Of a stretch of 11,244 nt of DNA, positions 5,743-11,244 are shown one piece after another (the first letter of the stretch is position 1; the number at the start of each line of letters is the position of its first letter). Under the pieces are notes generated by a model that was given only the letters and a program-made list of their open reading frames with translations, was not told where the DNA came from and made no database searches. The stretch is taken from positions 1-11,244 of the forward strand of contig CAYJEV010000057.1 of the NCBI GenBank assembly GCA_964369265.1, given 5' to 3'. This DNA comes from DAMCAP01 sp964369265. GTDB taxonomy: Bacteria; Bacillota; Clostridia; Oscillospirales; Ruminococcaceae. The position numbers and the translations under genes are program-made.

Positions 5743-6801
5743 ATGACTTTTTCAGATAATCTACTAATTCAGTCGAGGCTGCACAGCTCAATGAAACCAC
5801 AAGACCTAATAAAGCTTTGTTATCAAGCTGCCTTTGGGGCAGAGCATTTAATTCAAGATAAACAAAGAGCGAGAGAATATTTATATCAAGAGCTTGAGAG
5901 CATTGATACGAGCATTTATCAAGATGTCCCTTTATATGAACAGATATCAGACGATATAGCGAGAGTTAATATAGTCGCTTGGAAAAAAAAAAGCTTGCCT
6001 ATTAACTGGTTGTTTGAGATGTTTTGCTATAAGAATGATCAAAATGAAGGCTCAAAAGATAAGTTTATGGCTTATCTTGAGGAAACTAAAAAGCTTGTGG
6101 CTGAAAAAACCTTTAGTTTTTCCAGCCTTGATTTTAATGCGTATTTTGATGAGTATTTAAAAAGCGGCATTTGTGCTGTACATCATAGCGAGGAGTATAG
6201 AAAGGCTGAAAAGCCAGCATATCGAATTGTTGATACTAAGCTCTTGCGCCTTTTGCCAATTTTAGAGCATATAAACTCTTATTTATTAGAATCTAATACT
6301 TGCGTTATTTCAATAGATGGAAGATGCGGTTCTGGAAAGTCGACAATGGCAAAGCAGCTTTCTGCTATTCTAGGCTGCGATATTATCCACATGGACGATT
6401 TTTTTCTGCCTTTGCAAAAAAGAACAGAGGAAAGGCTTTTAGAGGCTGGAGGTAATGTGGATTATGAGAGATTTTCTGAGGAAATACTCCCACATTTGAA
6501 TGAAAGCCTTGGCTTATCTTATAGAGTTTTTGATTGCCGAATAATGGATTTTAATGGTAGTGTTGATATAAAAAGCTCTAAAATTAAGCTTATAGAAGGC
6601 TCATACAGCCATCATCCTTATTTTAATGAATATGCTGATATTAAAGTTTTTTCCTCTATCTCTTCAGAAGAACAGATGAGAAGGATTATCAAAAGAAATG
6701 GCGAAGAGGTTGCCTCTATTTTTAAATCTAAATGGATTCCAATGGAAGAAAAATATTTCGCCTCTTTTGAAGTTAAAGACAAGTCAGATATAATTGTTTA
6801 G
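5743..6801 (+). CDS. Two-domain P-loop kinase (uridine-kinase-like C-terminal domain)
   Basis: Protein of 352 residues from the ATG preferred here; an in-frame GTG at 5737 would add two. The C-terminal half (about 186-352) is a uridine-kinase/phosphoribulokinase-type P-loop fold. Walker A is GRCGSGKST (193-201), an acidic motif HMDDFF (216-221) is expected for substrate handling, a Walker-B-like strand is KIKLIEGSY (280-288), and an arginine-rich lid is MRRIIKRNGE (312-321). The N-terminal 180 residues form a separate, mostly helical domain that I cannot name, with a conserved-looking segment LCYQAAFGAEHLI (25-37). It is the third gene of the ECF S-MerR operon and nearly abuts the regulator. 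The likely role is phosphorylation of the imported small molecule to trap it. Substrate unknown; nucleoside- or vitamin-type substrates are possible. No clear terminator follows. Confidence 0.75.
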   Translation: MTFSDNLLIQSRLHSSMKPQDLIKLCYQAAFGAEHLIQDKQRAREYLYQELESIDTSIYQDVPLYEQISDDIARVNIVAWKKKSLPINWLFEMFCYKNDQNEGSKDKFMAYLEETKKLVAEKTFSFSSLDFNAYFDEYLKSGICAVHHSEEYRKAEKPAYRIVDTKLLRLLPILEHINSYLLESNTCVISIDGRCGSGKSTMAKQLSAILGCDIIHMDDFFLPLQKRTEERLLEAGGNVDYERFSEEILPHLNESLGLSYRVFDCRIMDFNGSVDIKSSKIKLIEGSYSHHPYFNEYADIKVFSSISSEEQMRRIIKRNGEEVASIFKSKWIPMEEKYFASFEVKDKSDIIV

Positions 6802-6833
6802 TTTGTTTGAAAAATCCTTGTAGTTTTGCTATA

Positions 6834-7002
6834 GGGTGACCGATATAATCCGAATCAGTTTAGAAAGCAGATATTAGGCTCTCTAAGTGTGTTAAAGGCT
6901 TTTGTAATGCGACAGCATTACAAAAGCCTTTGCCTTCTTATAAAACCTACTATCTGATTTATAAATCTTCGACCCAGAATAATCAGATTATATTGGACAC
7001 CC
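6834..7002. mobile_element. TA-flanked MITE-like element A
   Basis: A 169-bp non-coding element bounded by TA dinucleotides (6832-6833 and 7003-7004). Its ends are imperfect inverted repeats: the left begins GGGTGACCGATATAATCCGA, and the right, read inward, begins GGGTGTCCAATATAATCTGA (about 19 of 23 positions match including the flanking A). The centre is a 17-bp perfect hairpin. No ORF is present, so it would have to be moved in trans. A TA target duplication is the mark of IS630/Tc1-mariner-type transposition. The sequence could equally be a dispersed structured repeat; copy number elsewhere cannot be seen here. Confidence 0.6.
6894..6931. repeat. Perfect 17-bp hairpin inside element A
   Basis: AAAGGCTTTTGTAATGC (6894-6910) and GCATTACAAAAGCCTTT (6915-6931) pair perfectly around a GACA loop. 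No T-tract follows, so it is not a classic terminator. Being the first strong hairpin after the kinase gene, it may still slow or end transcription of that operon or protect its 3' end. Confidence 0.85.
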
Positions 7003-7029
7003 TAGCCACCCACACATAATCCGAATCCG

Positions 7030-7135
7030 CCTCACATTGCTGTATTCGCACCTTATGCTTCGTCCTCCTCATCACCATATGCGCATATGCTTTCTTCGTC
7101 CTCCTTGCCTAAGTCACAAATACAGCAATGTGAGG
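7030..7135. repeat. Long inverted repeat with palindrome-bearing loop
   Basis: CCTCACATTGCTGTATT (7030-7046) and AATACAGCAATGTGAGG (7119-7135) are perfect 17-bp arms. The 72-bp loop contains the 14-bp palindrome CATATGCGCATATG (7076-7089), placed between two copies of CTTCGTCCTCCT (7058-7069 and 7094-7105). Confidence 0.85.
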
Positions 7136-7142
7136 TCAAAGA

Positions 7143-7248
7143 TTTTATAAGAAATAGGAGGTTTGGTTACAAGGAAAAGACTTGCAGTAATACTTTCGTA
7201 TTGCAAAAGGCTTTGACGCTGTAAACAGGCTTCCTATTCCTTATAAAA
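7143..7248. repeat. Second inverted repeat inside element B
   Basis: TTTTATAAGAAATAGGAGG (7143-7161) pairs imperfectly with 7230-7248, two mismatches in 19. Between the arms lies a smaller hairpin around 7182-7205 (AATAC, loop TTTC, GTATT). The right arm region shares CTTATAAAAC with element A (6937-6946 and 7240-7249), so this part looks like the counterpart of A's core. Confidence 0.7.
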
Positions 7249-7324
7249 CGTGTTCGGTTTATGTGTGGGCGGCTAAGGATTTTTTGCGTTTTATTTTGAT
7301 TTAGGTTTATATCTATCACTCCTA

Positions 7325-7341
7325 TTATGTGTGGGTGGCTA
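7325..7341. repeat. Isolated third element terminus
   Basis: TTATGTGTGGGTGGCTA is the exact reverse complement of the left end of element B (7003-7019) and ends in TA. It is a better match to that left end than the nearer right end at 7259-7275. It may be a leftover end of another copy or the true right end of a larger element (7005-7339). Confidence 0.75.
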
Positions 7342-7368
7342 ATAAATGTAATAAAGTAATAAAATAGG

Positions 7369-7397
7369 TTGAAACTGAGCGGTAATTGTGCTAAAAT
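7369..7397 (+). promoter_or_regulatory. Promoter of hisS-aspS
   Basis: TTGAAA (7369-7374) and TAAAAT (7392-7397) lie 17 bp apart, with a TGC extension directly before the -10 (7389-7391). The start codon is 36 bp after the -10, so the leader is too short for a T-box. The promoter lies just outside the repeat elements. Confidence 0.7.
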
Positions 7398-7433
7398 AAA
7401 GAATAAAATGAATTTACAGATTGGGGAAAAGAA

Positions 7434-8750
7434 ATGAGCAAGAACAAAATAGCCTCATTGCAAGGAATGCAAGATTTGCTTGCTGAAGATACAGTTAAAT
7501 GGCGATATGTTGAACGTATTGCTTTAGAAACAGCGGCTAAGTATGGCTTTTCAGAGATTAGAACACCGAATGTTGAATATACAGAGCTTTTCACTCGTGG
7601 AATAGGCGATACAACCGATGTTGTACAAAAAGAGATGTATACATTTACTGATAGAGGAGAGCGCAGTATAACACTAAAGCCAGAAGGCACAGCTAGTGTG
7701 TTAAGGGCTGCTATAGAGAATGGGCTTCTTGGCGGCAACCTTCCTGTAAGGCTTAGCTATCTTATGAGATGTTATCGTGCAGAGCGACCACAAAGAGGAA
7801 GATTTAGAGAGTTTAATCAGTTTGGCGTTGAAGTTTTAGGAACATCTTCTCCTGTTGCTGATTATGAGGCAATATCTTTGGCTTATAATTTCTTAAAAGC
7901 GCTAGAGCTAAAGGACTTTTCATTAAATGTCAACTCTATTGGCTGTCCAACCTGCCGTCCTATGTATCAAGCAGAGCTAGTTGGTTATTTTAAGGAGCGT
8001 GAAAGCGAGCTTTGCGCAACCTGCCTTGAAAGGCTTGAAAAGAACCCACTAAGAATAATTGACTGCAAAAACCCTAAATGCAGCGAGATAGCGAAGAATG
8101 CTCCTCGTATGTTAGACAAGCTTTGCGAGAATTGTAGTACACACTTCTCTTCAGTTAAAAACATGCTTGATACTGTTGGCATTAACTATAAGGTTGACCC
8201 TAACATAGTTAGAGGGCTTGACTACTACACCAAGACTGTGTTCGAGTTTATTGTTGATACTAAAGACGGAGAGCTAACTGTTTGTGGTGGCGGACGATAT
8301 GATGGGCTTGCAGAAATGCTAGGCGGCCCAGAAGCTCCTGGAATTGGTTTTGGACTTGGCTTAGAAAGGCTGATTATGCTATTGAATGACCAAAATGCCC
8401 CTCTTCCACAAAACGAAACCTGCCAGCTTTATATTGGCACAATGAGCGAAGCTGCCACTATTAAGGCTGTTAAGCTAGTTAGTGATCTTAGGGCAGAGAA
8501 TATACACGCAGAACAAGATAGCGTTGGCAGAAGCGTTAAGGCGCAGATGAGATATGCAAACAAAATTGGCGCTGCCTATACAATGGTGCTTGGAGATGAT
8601 GAGATAACTTCAGGAGAAGCAAAGCTAAAGAAAATGTCCGATGGAACAGAAACTGTTATTACACTTTCAGATAAATTTGCTGAAACCTTTAATGTTATTG
8701 TGCTTAATGATTATTTAGAGAATTTTGGAGGAGAGAATAATGAAGCTTAA
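7434..8750 (+). CDS. hisS: Histidyl-tRNA synthetase
   Basis: Class II aminoacyl-tRNA synthetase of 438 residues, about the usual length, which charges tRNA-His in the cytosol. Visible signatures are the N-terminal GMQDLL (11-16), KPEGTAS (82-88), motif 2 RCYRAERPQRGRFREFNQF (112-130), the HisA loop GLDYYTKTVFEF (261-272), HisB GGGRYDGL (285-292) and motif 3 GIGFGLGLERL (303-313). An insertion between 170 and 236 carries four cysteine pairs (171/174, 194/197, 211/216, 231/234), as I recall from many Firmicutes HisRS proteins. These could bind zinc. A C-terminal anticodon-binding domain follows from about 330. The ribosome binding site is a modest GGGGAAAAG. It overlaps aspS by 11 bp and the two are co-transcribed. 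Confidence 0.97.
   Translation: MSKNKIASLQGMQDLLAEDTVKWRYVERIALETAAKYGFSEIRTPNVEYTELFTRGIGDTTDVVQKEMYTFTDRGERSITLKPEGTASVLRAAIENGLLGGNLPVRLSYLMRCYRAERPQRGRFREFNQFGVEVLGTSSPVADYEAISLAYNFLKALELKDFSLNVNSIGCPTCRPMYQAELVGYFKERESELCATCLERLEKNPLRIIDCKNPKCSEIAKNAPRMLDKLCENCSTHFSSVKNMLDTVGINYKVDPNIVRGLDYYTKTVFEFIVDTKDGELTVCGGGRYDGLAEMLGGPEAPGIGFGLGLERLIMLLNDQNAPLPQNETCQLYIGTMSEAATIKAVKLVSDLRAENIHAEQDSVGRSVKAQMRYANKIGAAYTMVLGDDEITSGEAKLKKMSDGTETVITLSDKFAETFNVIVLNDYLENFGGENNEA
8727..8733 (+). promoter_or_regulatory. Ribosome binding site deciding the aspS start
   Basis: GGAGGAG (8727-8733) inside the end of hisS lies 6 nt before the ATG at 8740. An in-frame TTG at 8725 overlaps this site and so cannot be the start. 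Confidence 0.85.
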
Positions 8751-10512
8751 AAGAAGTTGTTATGCTGGAGAAACAATAAAGCATAATATTGGCGATGAAG
8801 TTGTGTTAGCTGGTTGGATTGCAAAGCAAAGAGATTTAGGAAACCTTATCTTTGCTGATTTAAGGGATAGATCAGGCATTACACAGCTTGCTTTTGATGA
8901 TAGCAGCAATAGAGAGGTTTTTGAAACTGCTTCTAAACTAAGAAGTGAGTTTGTTGTTGCTGCAAAGGGCGTTATTAGAGAGCGTTCTTCTAAAAATGAC
9001 AACATTCCAACAGGCAAGATTGAGCTTTTTGTAACAGAGCTTGAAATTTTAGCAAAGTCTGAAACACCTCCTTTTGAGATTGATAGAGAGGGAATAAATG
9101 AAGAGCTTCGTTTAAAATATAGATACCTTGATTTAAGAACTGTTGAAATGCAGAAGAATATTATCGCTCGTCATAGAATTGTGAAGCTAGTTAGAGATTA
9201 CTTTGACCAACAAGGCTTTGTTGAGATTGAAACTCCTATCCTAATTAAATCAACTCCAGAGGGAGCTAGAGATTATCTTGTGCCATCTCGTGTGCATAAA
9301 GGCAAGTTCTACGCCCTTCCTCAATCTCCTCAGCTTTACAAACAGCTTTCTATGCTTTCTGGCTTTGATAGATATCTTCAAATTGCACGATGCTTTAGAG
9401 ATGAAGACCTTCGTGCTGACAGACAACCAGAATTTACTCAAATTGACCTTGAGATGTCCTTTGTTGACCAAGAGGATGTAATCTCAATGAATGAGGGCTT
9501 AATTAAAAAGATTTTTGCTGAGTTTATGAATATGGAAGTTTCTCTTCCATTAAAGCGATTAACTTATGCTGAAGCTATGGAGAATTATGGCTCTGATAAG
9601 CCTGATACTAGATTTGGATTTTTATTAAACGATATTTCTGACATAGTTAAGGACACAGAATTTGCTGTGTTTAAGGGAGCTATTGAGGGCGGCGGATCTG
9701 TTAGAGCTATTAACATTAAAGGCGCTGCTTCAACACTAACTCGTAAAGAAGTTGATAAACTAACAGAAGTTGCTAAGCTATACAAAGCTAAGGGACTTGC
9801 GTTCACTCGTTACACAGAAGAAAATCGTTCAAGTTCTTTTGAAAAGTTCTTATCTGCTGAGGAAATAGCGGGAATTGATGCTAGAGTTAACTTTGAGGTT
9901 GGCGATGTGCTTTTAATAGTTGGCGACACCAATAACGATATAGTATTTGATGCTTTAGGTCAGCTAAGACTTGCTGTTGCAAAGCGACTTGACCTAATTA
10001 AGGCTGGCACTTTTGATTTGCTATGGGTAACTGATTTCCCACTTGTAGAGTACATTCCAGAAGATGGAAGATACTATGCTAAGCACCATCCATTCACACA
10101 ACCAAAGCCAGAAGACATGCAGTATATTGAAACAGACCTTGCTCGTGTTCGTGCAAACGCTTATGACTTAATCATCAACGGTTATGAGATTGGCGGAGGA
10201 TCTATTAGAATTAGCGACCAACAAGTTCAGCACAAGATGTTTGAAATTCTAGGCTTCTCAAAAGAAGAGGCTGAGGAGCGTTTTGGCTTCTTGTTAGATG
10301 CTTTCAAATATGGTGTGCCTCCTCATGGCGGGCTTGCATTTGGGCTTGACAGGCTTGTAATGGTACTATTAGAGAAAGAGCATATTAGAGATGTTATTCC
10401 TTTCCCTAAGGTACAGAATGCTTCTGAGCTAATGACTTCTTGCCCTTCTGAAGTTCCAACTTCTAACACAGATGAGCTACATATAAAAGTTATTGAGCAA
10501 ACTAACGATTAA
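8740..10512 (+). CDS. aspS: Aspartyl-tRNA synthetase (bacterial type)
   Basis: Class IIb synthetase of 590 residues, the usual bacterial length, charging tRNA-Asp. An N-terminal OB-fold anticodon domain (about 1-105) has the family motif GWIAKQRDLGNLIFADLRDR. The catalytic core shows motif 1 (GFVEIETPIL, about 159-168), motif 2 (FRDEDLRADRQPEFTQID, 219-236), the flipping-loop histidines in KHHPFTQP (about 448-455) and motif 3 (GLAFGLDRLVM, 531-541). A GAD-type insertion specific to bacteria lies between roughly 285 and 415. L33, where non-discriminating enzymes usually have His, hints at a tRNA-Asp-specific enzyme. The gene starts within the last 11 bp of hisS behind GGAGGAG and ends shortly before a strong terminator. 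Confidence 0.97.
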   Translation: MKLKRSCYAGETIKHNIGDEVVLAGWIAKQRDLGNLIFADLRDRSGITQLAFDDSSNREVFETASKLRSEFVVAAKGVIRERSSKNDNIPTGKIELFVTELEILAKSETPPFEIDREGINEELRLKYRYLDLRTVEMQKNIIARHRIVKLVRDYFDQQGFVEIETPILIKSTPEGARDYLVPSRVHKGKFYALPQSPQLYKQLSMLSGFDRYLQIARCFRDEDLRADRQPEFTQIDLEMSFVDQEDVISMNEGLIKKIFAEFMNMEVSLPLKRLTYAEAMENYGSDKPDTRFGFLLNDISDIVKDTEFAVFKGAIEGGGSVRAINIKGAASTLTRKEVDKLTEVAKLYKAKGLAFTRYTEENRSSSFEKFLSAEEIAGIDARVNFEVGDVLLIVGDTNNDIVFDALGQLRLAVAKRLDLIKAGTFDLLWVTDFPLVEYIPEDGRYYAKHHPFTQPKPEDMQYIETDLARVRANAYDLIINGYEIGGGSIRISDQQVQHKMFEILGFSKEEAEERFGFLLDAFKYGVPPHGGLAFGLDRLVMVLLEKEHIRDVIPFPKVQNASELMTSCPSEVPTSNTDELHIKVIEQTND

Positions 10513-10531
10513 ATTTTATAAATAAACATAA

Positions 10532-10579
10532 ATGCTGAAAGACTGGTTTGAATAGCCAGTCTTTCAGCATGATTTTTTT
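10532..10579 (+). terminator. Strong terminator after aspS, possibly bidirectional
   Basis: ATGCTGAAAGACTGG (10532-10546) and CCAGTCTTTCAGCAT (10556-10570) form a perfect 15-bp stem with a 9-nt loop, followed by seven T (10573-10579). It lies between the convergent aspS and nitroreductase genes. The opposite side is A/T-rich with short T-runs on the minus strand, so it may also end the leftward transcript. Confidence 0.92.
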
Positions 10580-10589
10580 ATAGGTAAAT

Positions 10590-11084
10590 TTAGTCAATAT
10601 AATGTACTCTTTCAGGATTAAATTTATCTTTTGGTTTATTTTCGCCTGCTGGGTATCCGCAAGATAATAAAGCGAAAGGCAGAATATTAGATGGGATATC
10701 TAAAGTTTTTGATACATAATCCATCTTCTCCTGTGTTGGAGCAACACCAACCCAGCAGCCGCCTAAGCCTAGCTCTTCCATCATAAGAAGCATGTTTTGT
10801 GCAGCAGCAGAACAGTCTTGAACAGCTTTGTCAAGTATTCGTGCGTCTTCTCTATATGCCACTAAAAATGTTACTGGTGATTCGTTGATAAAGGTTGCGT
10901 ATGGGCTTATTTCAGATAGAGTTTTCAGCTTAGATTTGTTTCTAACGACATAAATTTCCCAAGGCTGTTGATTTCCAGCAGATGGAGCAGCCATTCCCGC
11001 TTTTACTATCATTTCGATATTTTCGCAAGAAACCTCTTTAGCTGAATATTTTCTAACACTCACTCTCTTAAATATACTACTCAT
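10590..11084 (-). CDS. Nitroreductase-family flavoprotein
   Basis: Protein of 164 residues, at the short end of the FMN-dependent nitroreductase family. The FMN-phosphate contact motif is RVSVRKY (7-13). The flavin-binding block APSAGNQQPWEIYVV (33-47) is typical, as are the central helix with AAQNMLLMMEELGLGGCWVG (93-112) and the strand ALLSCGYPAGENKPK near the C-terminus. These proteins are normally homodimers that reduce nitro groups, quinones or other small electrophiles with NAD(P)H; the physiological substrate is rarely known. The start is set by AAAAGGAGGATATATA on the minus strand, a full-strength ribosome binding site, with a near-consensus promoter further upstream. It is convergent with aspS and shares the terminator region. 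Single-gene transcript in this window. Confidence 0.93.
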   Translation of the reverse strand: MSSIFKRVSVRKYSAKEVSCENIEMIVKAGMAAPSAGNQQPWEIYVVRNKSKLKTLSEISPYATFINESPVTFLVAYREDARILDKAVQDCSAAAQNMLLMMEELGLGGCWVGVAPTQEKMDYVSKTLDIPSNILPFALLSCGYPAGENKPKDKFNPERVHYID

Positions 11085-11113
11085 TATATATCCTCCTTTT
11101 AGTTAGTAAATTT

Positions 11114-11142
11114 ATTATAACTTATTATTGTTTCCTTGTCAA
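11114..11142 (-). promoter_or_regulatory. Consensus sigma-A promoter of the nitroreductase gene
   Basis: On the minus strand TTGACA (11137-11142) and TATAAT (11114-11119) are both perfect and separated by 17 bp, about 30 bp upstream of the start codon. This is the strongest vegetative promoter in the window. No obvious operator palindrome overlaps it. Confidence 0.9.
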
Positions 11143-11244
11143 ACTTTAATCTTTGTGTGTTTTAACCAAAAAATAAATATTAAATTTTACTAAGTAGCGA
11201 AAAGATAAAGATATAGACAAGTAGTGTTGATTTATTGTGTTATA

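Larger units (their letters stand above)
7005..7273. mobile_element. TA-flanked MITE-like element B, adjacent to A
   Basis: A 269-bp non-coding element bounded by TA at 7003-7004 (shared with element A) and 7274-7275. The left end reads TAGCCACCCACACATAATCC, and the right end, read inward, TAGCCGCCCACACATAAACC; 21 of 24 bases match counting a few bases further in. Internally it holds two back-to-back hairpins (7030-7135 and 7143-7248). Element B has the motif ATAATCCGAATC at the same 11-bp distance from its TA as element A, so the two belong to one family. The simplest history is insertion of B into the TA at the edge of A. No transposase ORF is present. Confidence 0.6.

Noticed and set aside
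6833..6850. AGGGTGACCGATATAATC resembles the T-box core before a synthetase gene
   Set aside because: The T-box core is closer to GGGTGGNACCGCG. Here it is an element end with its inverse at 6981-7003, it lies 600 bp from hisS, and hisS has its own promoter in between.
7003..7341. Repeated TGTGTGGGYGGCTA units as a CRISPR array
   Set aside because: Only three copies, in mixed orientation and with irregular spacing; they are element termini, and no cas genes are present.
7391..7738. A 115-codon minus-strand frame opposite the start of hisS
   Set aside because: It is antisense to well-conserved HisRS sequence, and its end overlaps the hisS promoter; no family features.
8725..8739. TTG at 8725 as the aspS start
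   Set aside because: It overlaps the GGAGGAG ribosome binding site; the ATG at 8740 gives the usual AspRS N-terminus.

Overview
The window comes from a low-GC, AT-rich Gram-positive genome, most likely a member of the Clostridia (Bacillota). The clues are A/T-ending codons, strong AGGAGG-type ribosome binding sites, rho-independent terminators with long T-tracts, an ECF-transporter S component, a C_GCAxxG_C_C family protein, and a hisS-aspS tandem typical of Firmicutes. I cannot assign a genus. All functional calls rest on reading motifs and on remembered family sequences; no database search was run.

Layout. Positions 96-1264 hold two leftward genes: a cysteine-rich C_GCAxxG_C_C family protein and an unrecognised coiled-coil-like protein. 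A roughly 490-bp divergent intergenic region follows, with promoter-like and hairpin signals. Positions 1754-4653 are a tight rightward four-gene operon: DhaL-like and DhaK-like kinase subunits, an LsrF/DhnA-type class I aldolase or thiolase, and a small VOC (glyoxalase-fold) protein. It closes with a strong terminator. Positions 4839-6801 are a second rightward operon: an ECF S component, a MerR-family regulator with a Cys52 like AdhR/NmlR, and a two-domain P-loop kinase. Its promoter has a 19-bp spacer filled by a perfect palindrome, the classic MerR architecture.

Positions 6802-7433 carry no gene. They hold two adjacent, TA-flanked, inverted-repeat elements (MITE-like) and a third isolated terminus. 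Positions 7434-10512 encode histidyl- and aspartyl-tRNA synthetases, overlapping by 11 bp, behind a good vegetative promoter and ahead of a strong terminator. A leftward nitroreductase-family gene (10590-11084) with a near-perfect sigma-A promoter ends the window.

How the genes may work together. The first operon reads as a short catabolic route. A small keto compound would be isomerised or otherwise processed by the VOC protein, phosphorylated by the DhaK/DhaL pair, and split by the LsrF-like enzyme to dihydroxyacetone phosphate plus a second fragment. It resembles the LsrK-LsrG-LsrF route for autoinducer-2, with a DAK-type kinase and a VOC enzyme in place of LsrK and LsrG. This is the best candidate here for an undescribed pathway. 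The second operon looks like a regulated uptake-and-phosphorylation (salvage) unit whose substrate cannot be named from sequence.
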